Of a DNA stretch of 64,000 nt, positions 32,612 through 40,901 are shown piece after piece. The DNA is taken from contig DASRIA010000041.1 in the NCBI GenBank assembly GCA_035650255.1, positions 1 to 64,000 of the forward strand. The letters are read 5' to 3'. The stretch is from DASRIA01 sp035650255 (GTDB lineage Bacteria > Actinomycetota > Thermoleophilia > Solirubrobacterales > JBBDJG01). The translations under genes were made by a program, and so were the position numbers. Every line of letters begins with the position of its first letter. Positions within the stretch are counted from its first letter, which is position 1. Below the pieces are notes generated by a model. It was not told the origin of the DNA. It saw nothing but the letters and a program-made list of their open reading frames with translations, and did not search any database.

Positions 32612-33584
32612 GTGGAGCGGCCGAGTAGCCCACCGCGGCGCCGAGGCGCTCGCGCCACCACGCCAGCGTGTCCGCGAGCGTGCGTGACAACGGGATCTCG
32701 GGCGACCAGCCCACCGCGCGCGTCAGCTTGGCGTGCGAGCCGCGGATCTCGTGCATCTCGCGCTCGCGCAGCTGCGCCGGGTCCGTGCGCGTGACCACCT
32801 CGACCTCCGCGTGCTCGGACAGGCCGAGCACGATCGAGCGGATCGTCGTGGAGCGGTCGCTGCACACGTTGTAGGCGCCCGGAGGCGCGTGCTCCAACCC
32901 CGCGCGGTATGCGCGCACCACGTCGCGCACGTCGGTGAAGTCGCGGCTCACGTCGAGGCCGCCCGTGACGATCTCGACGGGAGCACCGTCCTCGGCGCCC
33001 AGCTCGCCCTCGACGATCTGCCGCGCGAGCCACGAGACGACGTGCGAGTCCGACTGCCCCGGCCCGGCGTGGTTGAAGGCGCGCATCCGCACGACGTGCA
33101 TGCCGTGCGCCTCGTCGTACAGCGCCGCGGCGTGATCGGCCGCGGCCTTGCTGACCGCGTAGGGATTGCGCGGGCGCAGCGGGTGCTCCTCCGTCACGGG
33201 CAGGTCCACGTGAGAGCCGTACTCCTCGCCCGAGCAGGCGATCATCACGCGTGCCCCGGGCGCGTGACGGCGCAGCGCCTCGAGCAGGTGGATGGTCGTG
33301 CCCAGGTTGCCGCGGATCGTGCCGGCCGGGTCCTTCCAGGAATTGCCCACCGAGGCCTGGCCCGCGAGGTGGAAGACCAGGTCGGGCCGTGCCGCAGAGA
33401 TCGCCGCGGCCGCCTGGCGCTGGTCCTCGAGGTCGCAGCACAGGTAGCGCTCCAGCCCGGGTGGGAGGTCGGCCGGGGAGAGATCGCGCCTGCCGAGGCC
33501 GGTCACGCCGATGCCGTCGGAGGCGAACAGGGCGCACAGATGGCGGCCTGCAAAGCCGCCCGCGCCCGTGATCAGCACGCGCAT
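32592..33584 (-). CDS. SDR reductase of the GDP-4-keto-6-deoxymannose reductase (Rmd) type
   Basis: The 330-residue protein has VLITGAGGFAGRHL (NAD(P) site), LAGQASVGNSWKDP, ACSGEEYG (serine), RNPYAVSKAAADH (YxxxK) and RAFNHAGPGQSDSHVVSWLARQI. The FNHxGPGQ and NSW segments are typical of Rmd, which reduces GDP-4-keto-6-deoxymannose to GDP-rhamnose, and of related NDP-4-keto sugar reductases. With two gmd genes in this locus, GDP-D-rhamnose is a likely product, though a CDP substrate cannot be excluded. It is transcribed alone from a likely leaderless promoter, convergent with rfbG. Confidence 0.82.
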   Translation of the reverse strand: MRVLITGAGGFAGRHLCALFASDGIGVTGLGRRDLSPADLPPGLERYLCCDLEDQRQAAAAISAARPDLVFHLAGQASVGNSWKDPAGTIRGNLGTTIHLLEALRRHAPGARVMIACSGEEYGSHVDLPVTEEHPLRPRNPYAVSKAAADHAAALYDEAHGMHVVRMRAFNHAGPGQSDSHVVSWLARQIVEGELGAEDGAPVEIVTGGLDVSRDFTDVRDVVRAYRAGLEHAPPGAYNVCSDRSTTIRSIVLGLSEHAEVEVVTRTDPAQLREREMHEIRGSHAKLTRAVGWSPEIPLSRTLADTLAWWRERLGAAVGYSAAPRTLARP

Positions 33585-33592
33585 GACGCGTC

Positions 33593-33598
33593 AAGGTA
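33593..33598 (-). promoter_or_regulatory. putative -10 hexamer TACCTT
   Basis: On the minus strand TACCTT lies 8 bases before the ATG at 33584. It is divergent from TATTCT at 33615-33620, in a 44-base gap. Confidence 0.4.
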
Positions 33599-33614
33599 CA
33601 CGAGAGGCGACAGC

Positions 33615-33620
33615 TATTCT
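33615..33620 (+). promoter_or_regulatory. putative -10 hexamer TATTCT
   Basis: TATTCT lies 8 bases before the GTG at 33629, in place of any Shine-Dalgarno. It would drive the C-methyltransferase operon. Confidence 0.45.
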
Positions 33621-33628
33621 CTCGGCCC

Positions 33629-34861
33629 GTGCCTCGCGAGAGCCAGTGCCGCTTTTGCGGCGCCCCGCTGGTCCATTCCTTCGCGGACCTCGGCATGTCG
33701 CCGCTCGCGAACCGCTACCTGACCGCCGACCAGGTCAACGCGATGGAACCGTTCTTCCCGCTGCACGCCCTGGTCTGCGAGCGCTGCTTCCTGGTGCAGC
33801 TCGAGGAGTTCGAGACACCGGACGCGATCTTCTCGGACTACGCGTACTTCTCGTCCTTCTCCACGAGCTGGCTCGAGCACTGCCGCAACTACGCCGAGAC
33901 GGCGATCGGGCGCTTCGGGCTCGGCGCCGGGTCCCAAGTGGTCGAGCTGGCCTCCAACGACGGCTACCTGCTCCAGTACTTCAAGGCTCAGGGCGTGCCC
34001 GTGCTCGGCGTCGAGCCGGCCGCAAACGTCGCCCGGGTCGCCGAGGAGGAGCGCGGCATCCGCACGGTGGTGAGCTTCTTCGGCCGCGAGACGGCGGGCA
34101 CGCTGGCAGGGGAGCTGCGCGCGGACCTCCTGATCGGCAACAACGTGCTCGCCCACGTGCCGGACCTGAACGATTTCGTGGCCGGCATGAAGACCCTGCT
34201 GGCGGACAACGGCGTGATCACGATGGAGTTCCCGCACCTGATGCGGCTCGTCGAGGACCGCCAGTTCGACACCATCTACCACGAGCACTTCTCCTACTTC
34301 TCCTTCCTGACCGTGAAGCAGGTGTTCGCGGCGCACGGCCTGGAGCTGTTCGACGTCGACGAGCTCCCCACCCACGGCGGCTCGCTGCGCATCTACGCGT
34401 GCCACGAGGGCGCGCAGGAGCCGCGCGGGTCCGTCGCCGAGCTGGAGCGCCGCGAGGAGGACGCCGGCTACCGCAACCTCGAGACCTACACCGAGTTCTC
34501 GGAGTTGGTGAAGAGCGAGAAGCGCGAGATCCTGTCGTCCCTGATCGCCCTCAAGGGCGACGGCGCATCGATCGTCGGTTACGGAGCGCCGGCCAAGGGC
34601 AACACGCTGCTGAACTACTGCGGCATCGGCACCGACTTCATCGACTACACGGTCGACCGCAGCCCTCACAAGCAAGGGCACTTCCTCCCCGGCACGCACA
34701 TCCCGATCCGGGCGCCGGAGGAGATCGACCGCACGCGGCCGGACGTCGTGTTCATCCTGCCGTGGAACCTGCGTGAGGAGATCATGGACCAGCTCAGCCA
34801 CATCTCCGATTGGGGCGGCAGGTTCCTGGTGCGCTCGCCGGCGCTCGAGCTGCACGCGTGA
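33629..34861 (+). CDS. NDP-hexose C-methyltransferase
   Basis: The 410-residue protein has the three-part plan of sugar C-methyltransferases (TylC3 type): an N-terminal zinc-binding domain with cysteines C7, C10, C50 and C53, a SAM domain with VVELASNDGYLLQYF and VPDLNDFVAGM, the EFPHLMRLVEDRQFDTIYHEHFSY block with the catalytic-region histidines, and a C-terminal domain with VGYGAPAKGNTLLNY. These enzymes methylate C3 of 4-keto-6-deoxy sugars. It leads an operon with the 3,5-epimerase (GTGA overlap), a ketoreductase and a flippase, so its substrate is probably the CDP sugar made by RfbG. Confidence 0.9.
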   Translation: MPRESQCRFCGAPLVHSFADLGMSPLANRYLTADQVNAMEPFFPLHALVCERCFLVQLEEFETPDAIFSDYAYFSSFSTSWLEHCRNYAETAIGRFGLGAGSQVVELASNDGYLLQYFKAQGVPVLGVEPAANVARVAEEERGIRTVVSFFGRETAGTLAGELRADLLIGNNVLAHVPDLNDFVAGMKTLLADNGVITMEFPHLMRLVEDRQFDTIYHEHFSYFSFLTVKQVFAAHGLELFDVDELPTHGGSLRIYACHEGAQEPRGSVAELERREEDAGYRNLETYTEFSELVKSEKREILSSLIALKGDGASIVGYGAPAKGNTLLNYCGIGTDFIDYTVDRSPHKQGHFLPGTHIPIRAPEEIDRTRPDVVFILPWNLREEIMDQLSHISDWGGRFLVRSPALELHA

Positions 34862-35388
34862 GGTTCGTCCCGACCCCGCTCGCGGGCGCCGTCGTGATCG
34901 AGCTGGACCTGCTGGAGGACGAGCGCGGCCATTTCGCGCGCACCTATGACGCGGAGGAGTTCGCACGCCACGGGCTCGACCCCGCCGTCGTGCAGTGCAA
35001 CACCTCCTTCAACGCGCGCGCCGGGACGCTGCGCGGGATGCACTACCAGGCCGAGCCCGACGGCGAGCCCAAGCTGATGCGGTGCACACGGGGTGCGATC
35101 TACGACGTGCTGGTGGACCTGCGGCCGGAGTCCGAGACGTACTGCCGGTGGTTCGGCGCCGAGTTGACAGCCGACAATGCGCGCATGCTGTACGCGCCGG
35201 TCGGGCTCGCGCACGGCTTCCAGACACTCGTGGACGCTTCGGAGGTGCACTACCAGATGTCCCATCACTACGTCCCGGAACAGGCGCGCGGCGTGCGCTG
35301 GGACGACCCGGCGTTCGGGATCGAGTGGCCGCTGGCCGACCCGATCGTCTCCGACAGGGACAGGCAGTACCCAGACTTCCGGCCGTGA
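34858..35388 (+). CDS. rfbC: RmlC/RfbC-type NDP-4-keto-6-deoxyhexose 3,5-epimerase
   Basis: From the GTG at 34858 (GTGA with the stop of the methyltransferase) the protein has 176 residues, the usual RmlC length. The cupin has GHFARTY, NTSFNARAGTLRGMHYQ with the catalytic base H62, K72, DLRPES, VGLAHGFQTL and the catalytic-acid tyrosine Y132 in EVHYQMS. There is no rmlA, rmlB or rmlD in the window, so a dTDP-rhamnose role is unlikely; its place in the CDP operon suggests that it epimerises the CDP-4-keto (C-methyl) sugar, probably to the L-configuration. Confidence 0.88.
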   Translation: MRFVPTPLAGAVVIELDLLEDERGHFARTYDAEEFARHGLDPAVVQCNTSFNARAGTLRGMHYQAEPDGEPKLMRCTRGAIYDVLVDLRPESETYCRWFGAELTADNARMLYAPVGLAHGFQTLVDASEVHYQMSHHYVPEQARGVRWDDPAFGIEWPLADPIVSDRDRQYPDFRP

Positions 35389-36287
35389 CCCGGGTGCTCG
35401 TCACCGGCGGGACGGGGTTCGTGGGCCGTCAGGCGCTGCCGCTGCTGGCGGCGCGCGGCGACGAGGTGCACGCCACGTGGTCCTCGGCGCCGGGCGACGA
35501 GCGGGGCGGCGTCACCTGGCACCGGTGCGACCTGCTCGACCGCGCGGCCGCCGCGGCGCTGGTGGAGAGCTTGCGGCCCACGCACCTGCTGCACCTGGCG
35601 TGGTATGCCGTGCCGGGGAAGTTCTGGGACGCGGAGGAAAACGCCGCGTGGGTCGCGGCCAGCCTCGCACTGCTCTCTTCGTTTGCCGAAGCCGGCGGGC
35701 GGCGCGCGACCTTCGCGGGGAGCTGCGCGGAGTACGAGTGGGCGGACGGCGTGCTGTCGGAGGCCTCCACCCCGCTCGCGCCCGCCACCTACTACGGGAA
35801 GTGCAAGAACGCGCTGCGCGAGGTCGCCGAGGGCTTCGCCGCGCGCCGCGACGTGGGCTTCGCCTGGGGACGCATCTTCTTCGTCTACGGCCCGCACGAG
35901 CATCCCGACCGCCTCGTGTCCTCGCTGGCGCGGGCGCTGGTGCGCGGCGAGCCCGCTCCGACCTCGGAGGGCTCGCAGCGCCGCGACTTCCTGCACGCGC
36001 GCGACGTGGCGGGGGCGTTTGCCGCGCTGCTCGGCTCCGACGTGCAGGGCGCGGTGAACATCGGCTCCGGCGAGGCCGTGCCCGTGCGCGACGTGGTGAG
36101 CGCCGTGGCAGACGCGGCCGGCCGCCCCGACCTGGTGCAGTGGGGCGCGCTGCCGCAGCGGCCGGGCGACCCGCCGCTGCTCGAGGCGGACGTGCGCCGC
36201 CTCCGCGACGAGGTCGGGTGGCGGCCCGGCATCCCGCTCGCGGAGGGCATCGCGCGCACGGTGGAATGGTGGAAGGCGCAGCAGTAG
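35385..36287 (+). CDS. NAD(P)-dependent 4-ketoreductase (CDP-abequose/paratose synthase-like)
   Basis: From the GTG at 35385 (GTGA) the protein has 300 residues. It shows RVLVTGGTGFVGRQAL, the HLLHLAWYAVPGKFW segment, FAGSCAEYEW, and the active-site YYGKCKNAL (YxxxK) followed by FAWGRIFFVYGPHE. The LAWY..PGKFW and CAEYxW motifs are typical of the SDR group around CDP-abequose synthase, which reduces the C4 ketone of CDP-deoxysugars. It probably completes the branched CDP-6-deoxyhexose. The flippase gene starts within its last 22 bases. Confidence 0.83.
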   Translation: MTRVLVTGGTGFVGRQALPLLAARGDEVHATWSSAPGDERGGVTWHRCDLLDRAAAAALVESLRPTHLLHLAWYAVPGKFWDAEENAAWVAASLALLSSFAEAGGRRATFAGSCAEYEWADGVLSEASTPLAPATYYGKCKNALREVAEGFAARRDVGFAWGRIFFVYGPHEHPDRLVSSLARALVRGEPAPTSEGSQRRDFLHARDVAGAFAALLGSDVQGAVNIGSGEAVPVRDVVSAVADAAGRPDLVQWGALPQRPGDPPLLEADVRRLRDEVGWRPGIPLAEGIARTVEWWKAQQ

Positions 36288-37738
36288 ACGTCCTCGACTC
36301 GCCCGAGGCCGGCGGGGCGGCGATCCGGGGTGGAGTCCTGCGGCTCGCCGGCTACGCCGGCGGGATGGCGCTCGCCCTCGCCGTCGCGCCACTGCTGATC
36401 CGCCACCTCGGCGTGGTCGACTTCGGGCGCTACACGCTCGTGATCTCGCTGATCGCGATGGTCCAGGGCCTGACCGAGGGCGGGCTCGCCGCGGTCGGCC
36501 TGCGCGAGTACACCGTCTTCGATCCCGCTCACCGCCGGCGGCTGATGCAGGAGCTGCTCGGCCTGCGCATCGTCCTCACCTTCGCGGGTGTGGCGCTGGC
36601 CGTCGTCTTCGGGCTGGTCGCGGGGTACGACGGAGAGCTGATCGCCGGGACGGTCGTGGCCGGCGTCGGGTTGCTCCTCCTGGTGCTGTTCAACCTGCTG
36701 ACGATCCCCCTCCAGGCCGACCTGCGCTTCGGCTGGATCACGGTGGCGGAGGTCCTGCGCCAGGCGATCGCCGCCGTCCTGATCGTGGCGCTGGTGATCG
36801 CGGGCGCCGGGATCGTGCCCTTCATCGCCACGCAGATCCCGGCGGGGATCGTGGCGCTGGCGATCGCCGCCGTGCTGGTGCGCAAGGCGATCTCGCTGCG
36901 GCCGGCGTTCCAGCCCGGCGCCTGGTGGACGCTGGTGCGAGAGACCCTCCCCTACGCGATCGCGATCGCGATCGCGGCGCTGTACTTCCGCATCGTGATC
37001 GTGCTGATGTCGCTGGTCTCGACCGAGACCCAGACCGGCTACTTCGCCACCTCGTACCGCGTGATCGAAGTGCTGGTCGCGATCCCGGCGCTGCTGGTCA
37101 GCGCGACGTTTCCCGTCATGTCGCGCGCGGCCCGCGACGACGCCGACCGGCTGCTCTATGCCGGACAGCGCACGTTCGACGCGATGCTGATCGTGGGCGT
37201 GTGGCTGACCCTCTGCGTGGCGCTGGGAGCGGACTTCATGATCCAGGTGATCGGCGGAGAGGACTTCGAGGCGTCGGTCGACGTGCTGCGGATCCAGTCG
37301 CTGGCGGTCATGTGCACCTTCGTGACCGTCACGTGCGGCTTCCTGCTGCTGTCGCTGCGCCGGCACACGGCGATCCTCGCGAGCAGCGTGGTCCCGCTCA
37401 CGTTCGGCGTGATCCTGACGCTCGCGATCGCTCCCTCGGAAGGAGCGGAGGGCGCCGCGATCGCGACGGTCGTCGCGGAGGCGGGGTTCGCGGCCGCCGT
37501 ACTCGCGTTCGTGAAGCGCCGCTCGGTCGCGCACGTGCCGTTGTCGCTGCGCGTCTTCCTGCCCGTGGGCGCGGCGGCCGCGCTCGCGGCCTCCGTCGAG
37601 CTGTTGATCCCGGACGTGCACGAGGTGATCACGGTGGGGCTCGCGACCGCGATCTACTTCGCCGTGCTGACGGCGCTGCGCCAGATCCCGCCCGAGCTGC
37701 GCGGCGCGCTGGCGCCGGGACGGGAGCGCGATGGGTGA
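36266..37738 (+). CDS. oligosaccharide flippase (Wzx/MOP type)
   Basis: The 490-residue protein (ATG 36266, or GTG 36269) has 12 or more hydrophobic segments spread over its whole length, beginning LRLAGYAGGMALALAVAPLLIRHLG, with the FGRYTLVISLIAMVQGL loop that is typical of polysaccharide flippases of the MOP superfamily. It should move undecaprenyl-linked repeat units across the membrane for Wzy-type polymerisation. Being last in the CDP-sugar operon ties it to the glycan containing that sugar. It ends 1 base before the convergent methyltransferase gene. Confidence 0.9.
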   Translation: MVEGAAVDVLDSPEAGGAAIRGGVLRLAGYAGGMALALAVAPLLIRHLGVVDFGRYTLVISLIAMVQGLTEGGLAAVGLREYTVFDPAHRRRLMQELLGLRIVLTFAGVALAVVFGLVAGYDGELIAGTVVAGVGLLLLVLFNLLTIPLQADLRFGWITVAEVLRQAIAAVLIVALVIAGAGIVPFIATQIPAGIVALAIAAVLVRKAISLRPAFQPGAWWTLVRETLPYAIAIAIAALYFRIVIVLMSLVSTETQTGYFATSYRVIEVLVAIPALLVSATFPVMSRAARDDADRLLYAGQRTFDAMLIVGVWLTLCVALGADFMIQVIGGEDFEASVDVLRIQSLAVMCTFVTVTCGFLLLSLRRHTAILASSVVPLTFGVILTLAIAPSEGAEGAAIATVVAEAGFAAAVLAFVKRRSVAHVPLSLRVFLPVGAAAALAASVELLIPDVHEVITVGLATAIYFAVLTALRQIPPELRGALAPGRERDG

Positions 37739-37739
37739 G

Positions 37740-38810
37740 CTAGCGCGGCAGCCGGTAGAGCGCTTCGAAGAACTGCCGCTGGACCGGGTGACGCCGGTCG
37801 TAGACCGTCTCCCACTCCGGCGGGATCGGATAGTCGTCGCGCTCGATCACGAGGTTGTCGTGCGGGTTCAGCGAGCGGATCCACTGCTTGGAGTAGAACC
37901 AGCCGCCCGGTGCGGTGTGCCTGCCGACCTGGCCGATGTAGTGCGCGATCTGGTCGGGGCGCATCTCGTGCAGCGAGCTGATGTTCAAGAACAGGGTCGC
38001 GCCCGCCGGGTCGATCAGGTCGAGCTGGTTCGGGGTCAGGAAGGCAAGCTCGGCGTCGTCGAGCTCCGCCGCCACCTCCGCGTGGCTGTCGAAGTGGCGA
38101 AAGCGGAACGCTCGCCGTTCCGGGAACAGGCGGGTGAGGTATTCCTGCGCCACCGCCAGCGCCGGCGGGATGTCGCACAGGACATAGCGACAGCCCGGCA
38201 CCGCCGTCAGGTACACCCACGCGACGCGGCCGTACCCGGGGCCCAGCTCGAGGATGCGGCTGCCGTCCAGCGCGCCGGACGGCAGCGCGTCGGCCACGCT
38301 GTAGAACTCGAGCACCGAGTTGCACAGGTCCTGGCTGATCCGCCGGCCGCGGTACAGCACCGACACGGGCGCCCCCAGCTCCGGCTCCTCGAGGACGTCG
38401 AGCAGGCGCAGCCGGTCGACCGCCCGGACCCGCTCCCAGAACAGCGCCACGTACACCGCGTAAGCGAGGCGGCTGGAGCGCGACTGCAGCATCTCCTCGC
38501 GGTCTCCGCCGACCTCGATCGCGCCGGCGTCCGCCAGCCGCGCGGAGAAGATCCGCGGGGCCGGGCGCCGCAGCCAGTGCCGCGCGACCGCGCGGAACTG
38601 CTCGTCGCGCAGGTGGCGCGTGGGCCAGTTGAAGTAGTTCTGGTTGACCGTGCGCTTGAACCGCTCGAACCCGGAGTCGCCGAGCTGCGCCAGGTTGAGG
38701 CCGTTGAGGAACTCCCAGTACGCCGACGGGCGCACGATCTCGGGCGCCTGCTCCATCTCGGCCACCATCGCCTCGAGATCCGGCAGGCCGGTTGCGGGGC
38801 TCACCGGCAC
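37740..38810 (-). CDS. putative sugar O-methyltransferase
   Basis: The 356-residue protein (GTG start) has a helical N-terminal region with FKRTVNQNYFNWPTR, then a SAM domain with RILELGPGYGRVAWVYL, VLCDIPPALAVAQEYL and FLNISSLHEMRPDQIAHYI. The NQNYFNW and CDIPPAL...EYL motifs match the putative sugar O-methyltransferase family found in capsule and LPS loci. It probably methylates a hydroxyl on a glycan or nucleotide sugar. A TAACCT hexamer 6 bases before the GTG suggests a leaderless single-gene transcript. Confidence 0.82.
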   Translation of the reverse strand: MPVSPATGLPDLEAMVAEMEQAPEIVRPSAYWEFLNGLNLAQLGDSGFERFKRTVNQNYFNWPTRHLRDEQFRAVARHWLRRPAPRIFSARLADAGAIEVGGDREEMLQSRSSRLAYAVYVALFWERVRAVDRLRLLDVLEEPELGAPVSVLYRGRRISQDLCNSVLEFYSVADALPSGALDGSRILELGPGYGRVAWVYLTAVPGCRYVLCDIPPALAVAQEYLTRLFPERRAFRFRHFDSHAEVAAELDDAELAFLTPNQLDLIDPAGATLFLNISSLHEMRPDQIAHYIGQVGRHTAPGGWFYSKQWIRSLNPHDNLVIERDDYPIPPEWETVYDRRHPVQRQFFEALYRLPR

Positions 38811-38816
38811 CGGCTC

Positions 38817-38822
38817 AGGTTA
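38817..38822 (-). promoter_or_regulatory. putative -10 hexamer TAACCT
   Basis: On the minus strand TAACCT lies 6 bases before the GTG at 38810. Confidence 0.4.
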
Positions 38823-38854
38823 TCCATTGGCCCCGCGGCAGCCGGGAGCGCCGG

Positions 38855-39742
38855 ATGAGCGAGCGGCGCTGCCCGCTGTGCGGAGGGCGCGCGGAAACCG
38901 CGTTCGTGGCCCGCGACCGCAACCGGGGTGTCGGCGACGAGCGGTTCGAGTACGCGCGCTGCACCGCGTGCGGGTCTTTCCACCTCGTGAACGTCCCCGC
39001 CGACCTCGGGCCCTACTACGGCGGCGAGTACTTCGTGCTGCCGAGCCGGGAGGAGCTGGACGCGGTCGCCCGCGGCGAGTCCTACCGGCTCGAATTCCTG
39101 CGGCCCCGCGTGCCGGCCGGCCGCGTGGTCGAGATCGGCGCGGGGTACGGGGTGTTCGCGCGCCTCGCGAGCGAGGCCGGATACGACTACACGGGCATCG
39201 AGATGGATGCGCGCTGCTGCGAGTACATGCGCTCCGAGCTGGGCGTCGAGGCGATCCGCAGCGACACCCCCGGAGCCGTGCTGGACGAGCTGCCGCCGAG
39301 CGATGCGATCACGCTGTGGCACGTGCTGGAGCACCTGCCGGATCCCTGGGACGTGGTCCGGCGAGCGGCGGCGAACCTTGCGCCGGGCGGCATACTGGTC
39401 TGCGCGATGCCCAACCCCGAGGCATTTCAATTCCGCCTGCTCGGGCGGCGCTGGCCCCACGTCGACGCCCCCCGGCACCTGTACCTGATCCCGGCCCGCG
39501 AGCTCGAGGCCCAGGCCGCGCGCGCAGGGCTCGAGACCGCCGAGGTGACCGGCAACGACCCCGGCGGGCGGCACTGGAACGTGTTCGGATGGCAGCACGC
39601 GCTCGTCCGGCCGACCGCGCACACGGCGGCGAAGCTGGCCGCGCTGCAGGCCGGCCGGGTGGCGGCCGCGCTGCTTGCGCCCGTGGAGCGGCGCCCGCTG
39701 CGGGGCAGCACCTACACGGCCGTGCTGCGCAAGCCGGCATGA
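38855..39742 (+). CDS. class I SAM-dependent methyltransferase with zinc-ribbon N-terminus
   Basis: The 295-residue protein has CPLCGG near the start and CTACGS about 35 residues on, a CxxC pair for zinc. The SAM domain follows with VVEIGAGYGVFARLASEAG, TLWHVLEHLPDPWDVV and GGILVCAMPNPEAFQFRLLGRRWPHVDAPRHLYLIP. This layout is frequent in polysaccharide clusters and in wax/lipid biosynthetic loci; the exact acceptor is unknown. It is coupled by ATGA to the GT2 gene and leads a three-gene plus-strand run. Confidence 0.85.
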   Translation: MSERRCPLCGGRAETAFVARDRNRGVGDERFEYARCTACGSFHLVNVPADLGPYYGGEYFVLPSREELDAVARGESYRLEFLRPRVPAGRVVEIGAGYGVFARLASEAGYDYTGIEMDARCCEYMRSELGVEAIRSDTPGAVLDELPPSDAITLWHVLEHLPDPWDVVRRAAANLAPGGILVCAMPNPEAFQFRLLGRRWPHVDAPRHLYLIPARELEAQAARAGLETAEVTGNDPGGRHWNVFGWQHALVRPTAHTAAKLAALQAGRVAAALLAPVERRPLRGSTYTAVLRKPA

Positions 39743-40896
39743 AGCTGTCCATCGTCCTTCCGACCCGCAACGGCGGGGAGCTGCTCGAAGGCTGCCTGCG
39801 GTCGATCCTCGACCAGGACTACTCCGACATGGAGCTGGTCGTGTCCGACAACGCGTCCGACGACCGCACGCCGGACATCCTCGAGTCGTTCGCGGGCGAT
39901 CCGCGCCTGAAGGTCCTGCGGCTCGACGAGCCGGTCGAGGTGACCGACAACTGGATCAACGGCGTGAACGCGACGAGCGGCGACTACCTGCTGCTGATCG
40001 GCGACGACGACTGCCTGCTGCCCGGCTACTGCGAGCGCATCGACGGGCTGATCGAGAAGTACGACCGGCCGGACTGCATCACGTACAACGGCTATGCGTA
40101 CGCCTTCCCCGGGGCGCTCGCCGGCCACCCGCACAGCCACTACTCGGATCCCTTCTACGAGTGGGGCTCCGGCCTGCCCGCCGCGGGCCCGCTGCCCGCG
40201 GACCTGCGCCGCGAGATCGCGCGCGACTTCTTCCGCTTCCACTACCGCATCCACCTGAACCTCCAGACCACGATCGTCTCGCGCCGCGCGATCGGGCGGA
40301 TGCGCAAGGGATTCCTGCGGCCGCCGTACCCGGACTTCTACGCGCTCAACGCCCTGATGCTCGTCGCGGACTCGTGGGTCTACTCGCCCGACAAGCTGAT
40401 CGTGATCGGGATCTCTCCCAAGTCGTACGGGCACACGGTGCACGGAGACGACCGCGCCGAGGGCGAGCAGTACCTCGGCATCTCCCTCGACTTCCCCGGC
40501 CAGCTGCCCGGGCACGCCGTGATCAACGGGACCTACGTCTGCCTGCTGGAGCTGAAGGAGGACTACGGGCCCGAGCTCGCGGGGATCGAGATCGACCGCG
40601 GGCAGTACCTGTTCAACCAGATCTACGCCTGGTACCTGCAGTGGCGGGTGGGCTCGCTGCCGCGCCGCACGTTCCTGCGCCGCCTGCGCGCGCTGCCGGC
40701 CAGGGACTGGCTGCTGTTCCTGCGGGGGCTGGCGCCGCACCTGAGCCCGAAGCGCGTGCTGCGCAACGTGCGCATCAGCCGCTCCGAGCCGGTGCAGCAC
40801 CTGTGGCCGGGCCTGCGGCCGCTGCCGGAAGTCAGCGACATCGAGGGCTTCCGCGACTGGGTCACCCGCGCCCGCGTGCCGGCCGCCGGCCCTTAG
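39739..40896 (+). CDS. glycosyltransferase family 2
   Basis: The 385-residue GT-A protein has SIVLPTRNGGELLEGCLRS, VVSDNASDDRTPDIL and the LLLIGDDDCLLPGY metal site. The C-terminal half (about 200-385) is basic and helical with FRFHYRIHLNLQTTIVSRRAIGRM-like and PYPDFYALNALML segments. It is coupled by ATGA to the methyltransferase gene upstream and followed after 5 bases by another GT2, so the three probably act on the same glycan. Confidence 0.87.
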   Translation: MKLSIVLPTRNGGELLEGCLRSILDQDYSDMELVVSDNASDDRTPDILESFAGDPRLKVLRLDEPVEVTDNWINGVNATSGDYLLLIGDDDCLLPGYCERIDGLIEKYDRPDCITYNGYAYAFPGALAGHPHSHYSDPFYEWGSGLPAAGPLPADLRREIARDFFRFHYRIHLNLQTTIVSRRAIGRMRKGFLRPPYPDFYALNALMLVADSWVYSPDKLIVIGISPKSYGHTVHGDDRAEGEQYLGISLDFPGQLPGHAVINGTYVCLLELKEDYGPELAGIEIDRGQYLFNQIYAWYLQWRVGSLPRRTFLRRLRALPARDWLLFLRGLAPHLSPKRVLRNVRISRSEPVQHLWPGLRPLPEVSDIEGFRDWVTRARVPAAGP

Positions 40897-40901
40897 ACCG
40901 A

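Noticed and set aside
34858..35388. dTDP-rhamnose pathway gene
   Set aside because: The enzyme is of the RmlC family, but rmlA, rmlB and rmlD are absent and the gene is coupled to the C-methyltransferase and CDP-type ketoreductase.
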